DNA of 64,000 nucleotides from UTCFX2 sp963788305 (GCA_963788305.1 CAWBGK010000014.1:1-64000), one strand, 5' to 3'; positions 1 to 10,080 are shown, counted from the first letter of the stretch. The notes: a model not told the origin generated them from the sequence alone. Made by a program: numbers and translations.

Positions 1-157
1 ACGATGCACCGATGTGACACAGGTCACGTCTGCGTCGCCGACGTTTGCCCTGGTCAGAGCGACCTACGACTACCGTTATACCCGAGACAACTCGCGCACT
101 ACAGATCGATGACCATCCGTCGGCGAGTTCACCAGTCACGGTCAGGAGTTCGTCACC

Positions 158-570
158 ATGCGTCAGACGGCACGCCGCACCGCCGCCGCCCTCGCAGCAA
201 CCGTCCTCGCGATGGGCATCGGCGCCAGTGCCGCCCATGCCTCGGATACGACGGTCACCGGTACCGTGAACTGCACTGGATCCGAGACGGTGTACTCGAC
301 CGTCCGATACATGCAGCAGCCCGCGCGCTCCGATCTGTACCTGGCGCAAGCGGCGGGCGGGGTGCACAGCGGCTACAGCATGGACATCGGGACCTACATC
401 GTCGCGACCGGAGTCGTCCACCGGGCATACTTCCTCAGCGCCGGCTGGTACGGCACGCACCAGTCGGGCAACAACGACGTGGTCAACACCCGCTTCCGTA
501 TGACGGCGAAGATGCACCAGGCGTCGTCCGGAACTGCTCGAACACGTGGTCGGGGACGCTGACGTACTGA
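158..570 (+). CDS. small secreted two-cysteine protein, bacteriocin candidate
   Basis: A small exported protein of unknown function. The ATG at 158 has an AGGAG ribosome binding site at 144-148. The first ~28 residues form a signal peptide (RR, hydrophobic core, AHA-S cleavage site). The mature part has one cysteine near its start (VNCTGSE) and one near its end (NCSNTWSG), suggesting a disulfide. A one-base slip near 520-540 is needed to reach the natural-looking end SGTLTY at 570; without it the frame runs into an Arg-rich tail. Its TGA overlaps the ATG of the next gene (TGATG). First gene of an operon with two lipoproteins, an ABC ATPase and a permease, a layout seen in actinobacterial bacteriocin-export/immunity loci such as those of the lactococcin 972 type. 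The sequence itself is not clearly lactococcin 972, so the function is inference. Confidence 0.6.
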
Positions 571-1070
571 TGGCTGCTCGCATGATCACGCGAAGCCAGG
601 CAGTGTCCGCCAGCGTGGGCGTCGCCGCCCTCCTGGCCGCCGCCGGTTGTTCGTCGCCCGAAACTCCGTCAGCAGCGACGGATCAGTTCGTCGACGAGGC
701 TGGGGTGACCAATGAGTACGACGCGGTCGTCGCAGAGGCTCGAGTGGCCGCCGGGCTCGACGCCACCAGCCCGCTCGGACGAGATGGAGGGTGCGTCATA
801 CCAGGTGGGAGTCGGCGCGTCGGACGCGGTCATGGCGTGGAACTGCGCGTGGGGTCGAGCGTGGCTGGATGCACGACAGAGCGACCCCGCGGCCGCCGAG
901 CGGGCCTTGACGATGTATGCCTCGATCGTCGACCGCCCCGAGTTTCAGGAGTACTTCGATCCCGGAGGGCGCGCCACAGGCCATTCGAGGGATTATCGAG
1001 GACGCCCAACTCGAAGTTCAGCGGAGTGGAGAACGACGTGTCGGCAAACTGTCCGGCCGACGCGTCATGA
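570..1070 (+). CDS. actinobacterial lipoprotein of unknown function
   Basis: Starts at the ATG that shares a base with the preceding stop. Residues 1-27 are a lipoprotein signal with lipobox LAAAGC, so the mature protein should be anchored on the outer face of the membrane. Two frameshifts (near 775 and 975) break it, and perhaps a third near 1010; the pieces read SYQVGVGASDAVMAWNC, then a stretch with RGIIEDAQLEVQ, then the end ENDVSANCPADAS. The stop at 1068-1070 overlaps the next ATG (ATGA), which supports this end. No domain recognised. Its place between a small secreted protein and an efflux adaptor suggests a part in export or self-protection (inference). Confidence 0.55.
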   Translation: MAARMITRSQAVSASVGVAALLAAAGCSSPETPSAATDQFVDEAGVTNEYDAVVAEARVAAGLDATSPLGRDGGCVIPGGSRRVGRGHGVELRVGSSVAGCTTERPRGRRAGLDDVCLDRRPPRVSGVLRSRRARHRPFEGLSRTPNSKFSGVENDVSANCPADAS

Positions 1071-1931
1071 GAGTGGCGCGTCGCGCACGTGCAGTACACG
1101 CCGCGTGCGCGGTGGCCTTCGTTCTCGGCACGGCGGGCTGCACGGCCGAGGCGTCCGGCAGGCCGACCGGGCCTGCGGACGCCTCGGCACCTGCCGCATC
1201 GGCGACCACCACGGTCGTTCGCGCCGACGTGACCTCGGTGCTCGTTCTGAGCGGCACCGTCCGCTCGCAACCCACGCTCGCAGTGCGAGCGGGAAGCGGC
1301 GGTCCTGTCGACATCCTGGCTCCCGAGGGCGCCGAGGTCATCGCCGGCGCCGTCATCGGCACGGTAGGCGACGTTCCCGTCACCTCACCGGCGTCAGGAG
1401 TCCTCCGCCGGTGGCGTGTCACCGGCGGAGCCATGGTGCCCGCCGACCTGCCGATCGCGGACGTCGGGTACAGGCCGTTCGGGTCGACCCACGTACCGGT
1501 CGAGTACGCCTATCGCCTCTACGGCGTTTCCCAGGGCCAGCTCAGGCACCGCGAACGTCACCGGCGGCCCCGGTGGGCTCACGTGCCAGGTCGCCGCGCT
1601 CGGCTCCGACGATGGCAACCCTGCTGACGAGCAGAGCGCTGACCCGACGGCGCCATTTGCCTGCCTCCTTCCGGCAGACGCGGCCGTCATGGACGGCCTG
1701 CCCGCGAAAGTCGGGCTCGAGACCGCTCACTCGGATGGCGTCCTCACCCTCCCGCTCGAGGCCGTCACCGGTGTCGCCGGCACTGGTGTGGTCTCACGCG
1801 TGGACGACTCAGGGACGACCGAGGTGGCCGTCACCCTCGGGGTGTCCGACGGCCACGTCGTCGAGATTCGCGATGGACTGTCCGAGGGGGACCGCGTGCT
1901 CGCGTATGCGCCCGGGCTCGACCGCCCATGA
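1067..1931 (+). CDS. lipoprotein efflux adaptor, HlyD/MacA-like
   Basis: Periplasmic-adaptor-like lipoprotein that should sit outside the membrane and work with the ABC ATPase and FtsX-type permease behind it. Signal with lipobox LGTAGC. The region around residues 60-120 (LSGTVRSQPTLAVRAGSGG, then PEGAEVIAGAVIGTVGDVPV and SPASGVL) is the lipoyl-like domain typical of such adaptors in Gram-positive export systems. The C-terminal part (DGVLTLPLEAVTG, VTLGVSDGHVVEIRDGLSEG) is the membrane-proximal beta-barrel seen in MacA/HlyD proteins. One frameshift near 1545. The start overlaps the previous gene by ATGA and the end overlaps the ATPase by ATGA. Confidence 0.7.
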
Positions 1932-2622
1932 CCGACTCGCCCGTCCCTCGCGCACAGGGCCTGGGTATCGAGATCGCGCTCCGCACAGGCGGGGTGCTGA
2001 CGCTCGGAACGGGGCTCCACCTCGATGTTCCCGCTGGTCAGAGTCTCGCGGTTACGGGCAGGTCCGGGTGCGGCAAGAGCACGCTGCTGGCGACCCTCGG
2101 ACTCCTCCGACGGCCGTCATCGGGCCGACTCTGGCTGGCAGGCGGACGTGACATCGGTCTCAGATGCACGGGCCGCCGCGCTGCGCAACAGCCTCGTGGG
2201 GTTCGTGTTCCAGGACTACTCCCTGGTCAGCCATCTCTCCGTGCTCGACAACGTGCTGCTTCCATCAGTACGGCGCGCGCATCTCGCGCCGCACCGCGCG
2301 TCGTGCCGCGCTCGCCCAACTGGACGCCGTAGGGCTCGGGGATTTGACGCCGGAAGCCCGGCCAGCCTCTCCGGAGGCGAGCAGCAGCGCGTGGCAGTCG
2401 CGCGCGCTCTCGTGCGCGGACCGAAAGCTCGTCCTGGCCGACGAGCCGACTGGAGCGCTCGACATGGTGACCGGCGAGGACGTGATGCACCACCTCGTGG
2501 CAGCCACCTCCCGGTCTGGTGCTTCTGCCGTCGTGGTGACCCACGACGCCACGGTGGCCGCTTCACTCGACCGCCAGATCGAGCTGCGTGGCGGCACCAT
2601 GCACGAGGTCGTCACCGCATGA
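1928..2622 (+). CDS. ABC transporter ATPase, MacB/LolD-like
   Basis: Cytoplasmic ATPase of an efflux-type ABC system. All key motifs are visible although spread over three frames: Walker A GRSGCGKST, Q-loop FVFQDYSLV, signature LSGGEQQRVAVARALV, Walker B LVLADEPTGALD, H-loop VVVTHD. About four single-base slips (near 2145, 2270, 2360 and 2430) break the frame; since every motif survives, they look like sequencing errors rather than decay. The length (~230 aa) is normal for the family. The stop overlaps the permease start by ATGA, so the two are translationally coupled. Confidence 0.8.
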
Positions 2623-3265
2623 TCCGCCCGTTGCGGAGCGCGCTCCACGACCTGCGAGCACGCCCGCTGCGGACCGTACTCACCGCGCTCAGCATGCTCG
2701 TCGGCGTCCTGGCAGTCGTCGGCGTCTCCGCGGCGGATCAGCTCTCGACCGGATACGTGATCGCGGCGCACGACCAGCTGCGAGGCCGAGCGGCCACGTA
2801 CGCACTCACGACGTCCCTGGCAGCCGACGAGGTTCCGGCAGCGGAGGAATGGCTCTCCGGGGTACGCACACGGATCGGCCCGCAGGACGCCTCAGCGACG
2901 CTCGTCGTGCAATCAACCGTCCGAACGCCGCCACCCGCCGGCGCGTCCGTAGTGCTCGACGCCCAGTGGGTCAGCGGCGAGGAGCTGAACGACCTCTACC
3001 GGCGCCCGGTGGTCACTGGCGGCTGGGGCGAGGCAGGTGCGACCGGCGCACTGGCGGTGATGCTGAACGAGGCTGCCGCGGGGCGCCTCGCGATCACCGA
3101 CCTCACCGGCGACCGTGCCCCTCTCGGCGGGCGCGGACAGCAGCCACACCGCCGTCGTCACCGGCATCATCGCCGACGGCCTCCCCGCGCCGACGCTCTA
3201 CGGGTATCTCACCGACGTTGCGCGCGACTGGCCCCCGGCGATCGAGGGCGGCGTGACCACGATGC
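2619..3265 (+). CDS. FtsX/MacB-type ABC permease, N-terminal part, cut off at junction
   Basis: Starts MIRPLRSALHDLRARPLRTV with one membrane helix (LSMLVGVLAVVGVSAADQL), then the extracellular MacB-like domain. A frameshift lies near 3117; reading continues as ADSSHTAVVTGIIADGLPAP to about VTTM at 3262. The family normally has ~380 aa or more with three further C-terminal helices; here only ~215 residues are present. It is cut where the sequence becomes that of an unrelated binding protein, so the truncation comes from the chimeric join, not from a stop codon or insertion element. Confidence 0.75.
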
Positions 3266-3268
3266 AAC
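3262..3268. other. chimeric junction between two genomes
   Basis: Left of this point the reading frame is an actinobacterial FtsX-type permease; right of it another frame opens directly inside a sugar-binding protein (NYDAVTSPLDGVIWSYGG). Both genes are cut mid-domain. Base composition drops from strongly GC-rich to moderate. No repeat, insertion element, tRNA or recombinase is visible at the boundary. Confidence 0.8.
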
Positions 3269-3973
3269 TACGATGCGGTCACCAGCCCGTTGGACGGCGT
3301 GATCTGGTCGTACGGCGGCAGCCCTCTGGGATCCAGAGACCAAGATGGCCCAGGGCGTGATCAACTCCGAGACCAACGTCAAGGCGCTTGAGTATTACGC
3401 CGATCTGTTCCAGTTCATGCCCCCCGGCGCAGCCGGCTGGTTCTACGACGAAGTCAACAACGCAGTCCACACCGGCATCGTCGCGATGGCGATCAACTGG
3501 TACTACTTCTTCTTCGTCCACGCCGACCCGGCGATCAACCCCTACTCTGACAAGATGGGCTATGACGTCCTCCCCGGCGAGATGGTCGACGGCCAGCTCA
3601 AACCGCGGCATCTCCGTCGGCGGTCAGGGTCTCTCGATCTCTGCTTACTCGAAGAACATCGAAGAGGCCTGGAAGCTGCTGGAGTGGTTCATGACCAATG
3701 AAATCCAGTGGCAGTGGACCGAAGTCGGCGCACAAACCGGTCGGGTCGACATCCTCACCGATCCGAGATACGTCACGACCAAGCCGTGGAATGCGACCTT
3801 CCCAGAGTTCGATGAAATACGTCAACGACTACTGGCACCTGATCGAGTATCCTGAGCTTCTCGACATCTGGCAGAAGTACGCCAGCCTGGTTGTCTCTGG
3901 CGAGATGGGCGCGAAGGAAGCGCTGGACGCCGTCGCTGTGGAACATCAGGCGATTTTCGATGCGATGGAGTAA
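3266..3973 (+). CDS. sugar/polyol ABC transporter substrate-binding protein, C-terminal part
   Basis: C-terminal ~235 residues of a type 1 extracellular solute-binding protein (COG1653-like); the N-terminus and signal peptide are missing because of the join. Visible landmarks are WSYGGSLWDPE, GIVAMAINWYYFF, KMGYDVLPGEM, GGQGLSISAYSKNIEEAWKL and the end EHQAIFDAME. Frame changes near 3325, 3597 and 3810 must be corrected to read through. It precedes two permeases and two ATPases of the same import system and should present the substrate to them. Confidence 0.8.
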
Positions 3974-3990
3974 TTCCTGACGTGTGAAAC

Positions 3991-4023
3991 CGTCTCAGCA
4001 CAGAAGTCTTCTGTGCTGAGACG
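3991..4023 (+). promoter_or_regulatory. perfect 15-bp stem-loop after the binding-protein gene
   Basis: Arms 3991-4005 (CGTCTCAGCACAGAA) and 4009-4023 are exact reverse complements around a 3-nt loop. No T-run follows, so it is not a typical Rho-independent terminator. Its place, 17 nt behind the binding-protein stop and ahead of the permeases, fits an mRNA-stabilising or processing hairpin that lets the binding protein be made in excess. Confidence 0.65.
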
Positions 4024-4189
4024 TAAACTTGATCCCCGCTGGCTGCATCGAAGCCTTCATAATCATTGACCGGTTGGTGGTTGAGTCCATCACAAAGCTT
4101 GCGTTTCCCGATCTTCCTCTCAAATTCCATCCCTGCCAGAAGATCGGGGACGCAAGCCCTCTAAAAGAAATCTAGGTGGAGGCTGAAAC

Positions 4190-5126
4190 TTGAATACTGC
4201 CCTTCCTGCTCCTTCAAACGAAAAACCCCAGGTAGTTAAACGACATGGGATGAGTGACGATGCCCTGAAGCGGATTTTGCTTGCGCCAGCTGTCTTGATC
4301 ATCGTCGGGCTGGTGCTCTACCCGTTTCTGTGGGCCGTGCGGTTAAGCTTTACTCAATATTCGATTCTGAAAAATAAACCTCCCGTTTTCATCGGGTTCG
4401 ACAATTATCGTTGAGCTGCTGCACGACCCGAATATTTGGGAGCGTTTCATTTTTACCGGAAAATTTGTATTCACTGTGGTAGCGCTCGAGCTGGTGTTCG
4501 GTTTCCTGATTGCTTATTTCATTCATTCGCAGTTCAAAGGGGGCGGCGTTTGGGTCACCCTGCTGCTTCTGCCGATGATGATCGCGCCGGTAATATCAGG
4601 GTTATTTTGGAAATACATCCTCTCGAACAACTGGGGGGTGATTAACTATTTCATCAAAGGAATTCTGGGGCTGCCTGAAGTCCAATGGTTGAGTACCAAT
4701 ACGGCAGGTTTCTGGTCGATTGTGATCGTCGACGTCTGGATGTGGACACCGTTCATGATGCTGCTCAGCCTGGCGGGTCTTTCGGCGGTTCCAACGTACC
4801 TTTATGAATCTGCTGAAGTCGATCGGGCGTCCTCCTGGTTTAAGTTTACCCGGATCACCCTGCCGCTCTCCGCTCCATTGATCCTGCTGGCAGTCGTATT
4901 CCGGACGATTGACGCATTCAAGACGACGGACATCGTCTGGGTTCTCACGGCTGGCGGACCCGGCTCTACCACAGAGACAATCGCATACGCCCTCTACAAG
5001 CTGGCGTTTGCGTTTTACAAGACAGGCGAGGCTTCGGCCCTGGCGGTCATGTTGTTGATCACGGTGATTGGCCTGAGCATTATCCTGGTGCGCGTGCTGA
5101 ACCGTGCCAAACAAGCGACACAGTAG
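4190..5126 (+). CDS. sugar/polyol ABC permease, MalF/UgpA-like
   Basis: Inner-membrane subunit of the importer. The TTG at 4190 is chosen because a strong AGGTGGAGG lies just upstream; the next in-frame ATG is at 4250. Six hydrophobic helices are visible (first APAVLIIVGLVLYPFLWAV). The EAA loop that contacts the ATPase is ESAEVDRASSWFKFTRITLP, followed by the usual TAGGPGSTTE turn. A single-base slip near 4412 breaks the frame after GFDNY; the rest continues in the next frame. Twelve bases separate its stop from the partner permease. Confidence 0.85.
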
Positions 5127-5138
5127 ACGGAGCCTACC

Positions 5139-5981
5139 ATGCATCATAAAAGCTTAGCAAATCGAATTCTCTCCTGGGTAGGGCTGATCCTCCTGATCGC
5201 AATCTTCATGTTTCCGCTCTACTGGATGGTTGCAACAGCCCTGAAAACCCGCATCCAGATCGTCAACATCCCACCGCTGTTTGTCTTTACGCCGACATTA
5301 GAAAATTTCCGCGGCGTCTTCTTCACCGATTCGGGTTTGGAGACGAACTTTAAAGAGTTCTTCAAGATGAGCATCATCATCAGCGCCCTGAGCACCTTCT
5401 TCTCGGTGATGTTTGGCGCCCTGGCAGCCTACAGCGTCTCGCGCTTCAAGATGAAGGGCAAAGACGACCTGATGTTCTTCATCCTGAGCACGCGCATGCT
5501 GCCGCCGATCGCCACGCTGGTGCCGCTGTTCTTGATGTACCGCCAGCTTGGCCTTTCCGACACGGTGCACGGCATGGTGCTGCTTTATACGATGTTCAAC
5601 CTGGGCTTTACGACCTGGATGATGAAGAGCTTCTTCGATGAAATCCCGATCGAATATGAAGAAGCCGCCCTGATGGACGGCTACAGCCGCTGGGAGGCGT
5701 TCACAAAAGTGGTCCTGCCGCAGTCTGTCACCGGCCTGGCAGCTTCGGCTGTCTTCAGCCTGATCGCGAGCTGGAACGAGTTTGTCTACGGCTCGATCCT
5801 GACGACCCGCTACGCCCGCACGGTCCCCCCGGCGGTTGCCGTGCGCGTCGGCCACGAAGGATATGAGTGGGGCAAGATTGCCGCGACGGCTTTCATGTAT
5901 GTGCTTCCGGTATTGATCTTCACCTTCCTGGTTCGGAAATCCTTGCTGCGCGGTCTCACCTTTGGCGCGATCAAGAAATAG
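5139..5981 (+). CDS. sugar/polyol ABC permease, MalG/UgpE-like
   Basis: Second membrane subunit, intact at 280 aa, the usual size for the MalG family. Six helices; the EAA loop is YEEAALMDGYSRWEAFTKVV, and the C-terminus ends LRGLTFGAIKK as in many carbohydrate permeases of this type. The ATG at 5139 has a GGAG a few bases upstream. Pairs with the preceding permease; the two ATPases follow in the same direction. Confidence 0.9.
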   Translation: MHHKSLANRILSWVGLILLIAIFMFPLYWMVATALKTRIQIVNIPPLFVFTPTLENFRGVFFTDSGLETNFKEFFKMSIIISALSTFFSVMFGALAAYSVSRFKMKGKDDLMFFILSTRMLPPIATLVPLFLMYRQLGLSDTVHGMVLLYTMFNLGFTTWMMKSFFDEIPIEYEEAALMDGYSRWEAFTKVVLPQSVTGLAASAVFSLIASWNEFVYGSILTTRYARTVPPAVAVRVGHEGYEWGKIAATAFMYVLPVLIFTFLVRKSLLRGLTFGAIKK

Positions 5982-6022
5982 GCCGAAGAGGATCGAATTC
6001 TTCAGAGAGTGAGAGACCAAAC

Positions 6023-7121
6023 ATGGCTAAAGTAGAATTACGTGATATTGTCAAAAGATATGGTCAAACGGTCGCCGTCAATCATGTCAACCTGACCGTC
6101 GAAGATGGCGAGTTTCTGATCCTGTTAGGCCCTTCAGGCTGCGGGAAAACGACCAGCTTGCGCAGTATTGCCGGGTTGGAAGAAGTGGATGAGGGCGAAA
6201 TCATCATCGATGACACCGTGGTCAATGAAAAACGCCCATCCGATCGTGACATGGCGTTCTGCTTCCAGCAGTATGCCCTCTATCCGCACCTGACTGCCTT
6301 CGAAAATATCGCCTTCCCGCTCCGCACGCAGCAGATGGCCAAACGACGAAGTGGACCGCCGTGTGACCGAGGTCGGCAAGCAGCTTCAAATCGAAGATAT
6401 CTTCAAACGAAAACCGAGTCAGCTTGAGCGCCGGCGACCAGCAGCGCGTCGCCCTGGCACGGGCGATGGTGCGGCAGCCGAAGGTCTATTTGATGGATGA
6501 GCCGCTTTCGAACCTGGACGCTCAGCTGCGGGTGGACATGCGGGCCGAGCTTCGCCGGCTCCAGATCGACAACCAAATCACAACGATCTATGTGACCCAC
6601 GACCAGACCGAAGCAATGGCGATGGCCGACCGGATCGCGATCATGAACCTGGGCGTGCTCCAGCAGGTGGGCACCCCCGATGAAGTCTATACCTATCCGG
6701 CGAACCTGTTTGTGGCAAATTTTATCGGCAGCCCGAGCATGAATTTTATAACATGCGAGTATCAGGCTGCAGACTCGCAGTGTGCGCATCCCCACAAATG
6801 GCGAGGCGATTTTCCTATCGGCTGCCGGAAGATATCAAACAATCTATCGCTGAGCTGCAAGATGGCGCAGAGCTGATTTTGGGAATCCGTCCGGAAGACG
6901 TGTACATTTCCACCGAACCGGTAGAAGATGGAATTGAGTGTAAATATATCTTCCTGGAAGCCCTAGGCTCAGAAAATATCCATCATGTCGGACATGGCGA
7001 GCTGTTGCTGACTGTCCGAACCTCACCGGCCGATGTCTACGAAGAAGGTCAGACTCTTTGGATTTCTTTCGAGCACGCTGGTATCCGGCTTTTCGATCGA
7101 AAGACCGAGCTGGCGATTTAG
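6023..7121 (+). CDS. carbohydrate ABC ATPase, UgpC/MalK-like (first copy)
   Basis: Energy-coupling subunit. Starts MAKVELRDIVKRYGQTVAV. Walker A is GPSGCGKTT, Q-loop CFQQYALYPHLT, signature QLSAGDQQRVALARAMVR (Gly to Ala at its third position), Walker B VYLMDEPLSNLDA, H-loop IYVTHDQTEAM. The C-terminal OB-like regulatory domain of the MalK family is present (ILGIRPEDVYISTEP). Frameshifts occur near 6345, 6425 and around 6760-6830. It is followed after 10 bases by a second, clearly different ATPase; two separate ATPase genes in one importer are unusual but known for the GlpS/GlpT glycerol transporter type. Confidence 0.85.
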
Positions 7122-7131
7122 GAAGGTTGCT

Positions 7132-8210
7132 ATGGCTGAAGTCAATATCATCAGTTTCAAGAAGCGTTTTGGAGATAACTAGTCGCGTTAAACGATATTT
7201 CTTTTGACGTGCAAGGATCAGGAGTTTGTCACCATGCTGGGCCCAACCGGTGCGGGAAAAACGACCACGCTGCGCTGCGTAGCCGGTTTGGAGAAGCTGG
7301 ATACTGGCGAAGTGCACGTCAACGGCGCCAATATTGTCGAGCTCCCGCCTGGCCAGCGAAATATGGCTTTTGTTTCGCAGCATTATGCGCTTGTATCCGC
7401 ACATGACGGTCTACCGCAACCTGCAGTTCCCGCTGGATAAAACGGACCTCACAGCCGAACAGAAAAGAAGCGCGCATCGACGAGATGGCAAAGATGCTGC
7501 ACATCGAGCCCTTGCTGCAGCGCTATCCGAGCAAACTGAGCGGCGGTGAGATGCAGCGCGTCGTCATCGGGCGGGCGATGGTCCGCAGTCCGCAGCTCTT
7601 TCTTCTGGATGAGCCGCTGTCCAACCTGGACGCCAAGCTGCGCGAAGAGCTGCGCTTCGAGCTCAAGCGCTTGCAGAAAGAAGCCGGGGCGACCACCCTG
7701 TATGTGACGCACGACCAGATCGAAGCCATGTCGATGTCAGACAAGGTCGTTGTGATCAACAAAGGTGTGCTGCAGCAGATCGGGAAACCGTCCGAGATTT
7801 ATTCCTACCCGGCAAATATGCTGGTTTCCAGCATCGTCGGCACACCCCCGATGAACATTTTGCCCGGTCGTCGTGGGGGATAACCGCTTCAATCTCAAAC
7901 GAACGGCCACGGTGCCGAGCTTCCTGCCAGCTACAGGAATTCGCTTGCCGCCGGGAAATATCAGTTGGGTGTGCGCCCGGAAGATGTAAAAATCGTATGG
8001 AAGATGCTCCCGAACGCCCTGCCGGCCGAAGTTTACCTGATCGAAGCGTTTGGATACGAAAAGCTGGTGGAGATCGATCTGGCGAAATTGCGTGTGCGCG
8101 CCCGGGTTTCACCGCGCACCCAGGTGAAAGTTGGCGAGAAGATTTTCATCCAGTTCGACGAGCGCAAGACACGCTTCTTCGACGTCGGCGGGACGTTGAT
8201 CCGCTCCTGA
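7132..8210 (+). CDS. carbohydrate ABC ATPase, UgpC/MalK-like (second copy)
   Basis: Starts MAEVNIISFKKRFGDN. Walker A GPTGAGKTT, Q-loop region QHYALYPHMTVYRNLQ (read across two frames), signature KLSGGEMQRVVIGRAM, Walker B LFLLDEPLSNLDA, H-loop LYVTHDQIEAM, then the C-terminal regulatory domain with LGVRPEDVKIVW. Frame slips near 7180, 7390, 7470 and 7865. Sequence differences from the preceding ATPase are too many for a recent duplication; the pair probably forms a heterodimer (inference). Ends 18 bases before a very small membrane protein. Confidence 0.85.
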
Positions 8211-8228
8211 GCCTTTCTTGGAGGTTAG

Positions 8229-8398
8229 ATGGAAAAACGCAAGAAATTTGGTATTTACGGCGATATGATCGCAATTACGCTGATTATTGCTCGGGTTCTT
8301 CATGATGATCCAACCGCTGACGATGATGCTGTACACCATTGGATTTCCAGTGATCCTGATCTGGCGTGATCCTGTTCAATATCAGCTCGCATTACTAG
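8229..8398 (+). CDS. tiny two-helix membrane protein of the importer operon
   Basis: Begins MEKRKKFGIYGDMIAITLII behind a GGAGG at 8219-8223. With two single-base corrections (near 8290 and 8365) it reads as two hydrophobic helices (MMIQPLTMMLYTIGFPVIL, then GVILFN) and ends ISSHY at 8398, ~55 aa. Without corrections the frame stops early. It lies between the second ATPase and dhaK. In rhizobial glycerol transporters a small membrane protein (GlpU) occupies a similar place; whether this is its counterpart is inference from position and size. Confidence 0.5.
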
Positions 8399-8422
8399 GA
8401 TACTTCCAAAGGGACAGATCAG

Positions 8423-9430
8423 ATGGTAAAGAAAATAATCAATGATCCAAGAGATGTCGTCCAGGAGACGATTTCTGGGTATTCTGATGATGCACCCTGG
8501 AGAATTTCGCCAGCTCGAAGGCGTCACTGCCATCGTAAAGACTCAGCTGGACCCGGACAAGGTCGGCCTGGTGATCGGCGGCGGCAGCGGGCACGAACCG
8601 ATCTTCCTGGAATTCATCGGCAAGGGCTATCCCGGATGCGGTTGCGATGGGCAATATCTTCGCCGCCCCCTCGCCGGATATCGTCCTGGCAGCCACCAAG
8701 GCGGCCGACCGGGGCGAGGGGTGCTGTACGTCTATGGCAATTACGCCGGCGACAACCTGAATTTTGATATGGGCGCTGAGCTGGCAGATCATGGAAGGCA
8801 TTCGCACCGAGACGGTGCGCGTCTGGGATGATGTCGCCTCTGCGCCGCCGGAGCGCATCACCGACCGGCGCGGCATCGCCGGGGATTTCTACGTGATCAA
8901 AATCGCCGGCGCCTGCTGCGATGCCGGTCTGGACCTGGATGAAGTCAAAAGCGATCACAACCAAGGCGCGCGACAACACCCGCACGATGGGCGTCGCCCT
9001 CTATCCAGGCACGATCCCGGGCGAAGGCACCCCGGCCTTCACCTTGCCTGAAGACGAGATCGAAATCGGGCTGGGTCTGCACGGCGAACCGGGCGTCCGC
9101 CGCGGCAAAATCCAGCCGGCGGATAAGTTGGTCGACGAGATGCTGTCGCTGATCGTCCCCGACCTGCCCTTTAAGGCCGGCGACGAAGTCTGCGTGCTGA
9201 TCGACGGGTTTGGATCTACTACACGCATGGAGCAGATGATTGCGATGCGCCGCACGCTGCAGAACCTCGAGCAGATGGGCTTCAAAGTTCACCAGGCGGA
9301 TGCAGGTGCTTATGCCACCTGCCAGGAGATGGCCGGCTTCTCGATCACCCTGATGCGCCTGGATGATGAGCTGAAAAAGTATTTCGATTGGCCGGTCTGG
9401 TCGCCGGTTTATAAAAACAGGCCGCGGTGA
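8423..9430 (+). CDS. dhaK: dihydroxyacetone kinase subunit DhaK-like
   Basis: Substrate-binding half of a two-subunit ketose kinase. Landmarks: GGGSGHEP (substrate pocket), GNYAGDNLNFDMG, and HGEPG, whose histidine binds the keto substrate covalently in known DhaK proteins. About 336 codons, normal for the family. Frame changes near 8480, 8640, 8780 and 8950. DhaL follows after 6 bases, but no DhaM phosphotransferase subunit is present, so ATP rather than the PTS is the likely phosphate donor. Related kinases act on dihydroxyacetone or on erythrulose; the neighbouring RpiB- and TIM-like isomerases allow either. Confidence 0.85.
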
Positions 9431-9436
9431 GCCGAA

Positions 9437-10080
9437 ATGGAAAGCCTGACAGCCTCTCAGCTCAAAGACATGCTGATGCATGTCGCTGAAGTCGTGATTG
9501 ATGCCAAGGAGCAGCTCTGCGAGGCCGATCGCAATATCGGCGACGGCGATCATGGCATCGGGATGGCGCTGGGCTTGGAAGCCGCTGCCAATGAGCTGGC
9601 TGCAAAGGAATTCACAGGACGTCTATGCGGTCTTCGGCACCGTCGGGCGCACGATGATCAAGGTGATGGGCGGCGCTTCGGGGATCATCTTTGGCTTGCT
9701 GTTCTATGCAGGCTCGAAGAACATGCCGCCGAAATCCGAGCTGTCCACGCAGGATTTCGCCGAAGTCTTCGCCAGGGCGCTGGCCGAGATCCAGGCTAAG
9801 GGCCAGGCGCAGCTGGGCGACAAGACCATCGTCGACGGGCTGCAGCCGATCGTCGAAGCCCTGCAAAAAGCCAAACCGCCGGGGAAGGCTTTAAGCCATG
9901 CTCCGTGCAGGCTATGCTGCCGCCGAAGCCGGAAAGGAAAAAAGCAAGCAGTATGTCGCCCGCTTTGGTAAAGCAAAAACCCTCGGCGAACGGGCGGTTG
10001 GTTATCCGGACGCCGGCTGCGTGACGCTGACGGTGATTTCCAGGTCGATGTGTGAATGGGCAGACGGAGCCTGCGGTTAA
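9437..10080 (+). CDS. dhaL: dihydroxyacetone kinase nucleotide-binding subunit DhaL-like
   Basis: ATP/ADP-binding half of the kinase. The metal-binding motif GDGDHG sits at residues ~36-41, then MGGASGIIFGLLFYAG and, in the next frame, the helix with AKTLGERAVGYPDAGCVTL, the DhaL C-terminal signature. Two frameshifts (near 9615 and 9890). ~214 codons, a usual size. It follows dhaK by 6 bases and is followed by a terminator-like hairpin, which separates the transporter/kinase block from the isomerase block. Confidence 0.85.

Noticed and set aside
546..2151. Long overlapping Arg/Pro-rich frames across the GC-rich segment.
   Set aside because: Spurious open frames typical of high-GC DNA; recognised motifs lie in other frames.
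3262..3268. The GC change at ~3.27 kb as integrated horizontally acquired DNA.
   Set aside because: No integrase, flanking direct repeat, tRNA or transposase, and both genes are cut mid-domain; a chimera is simpler.
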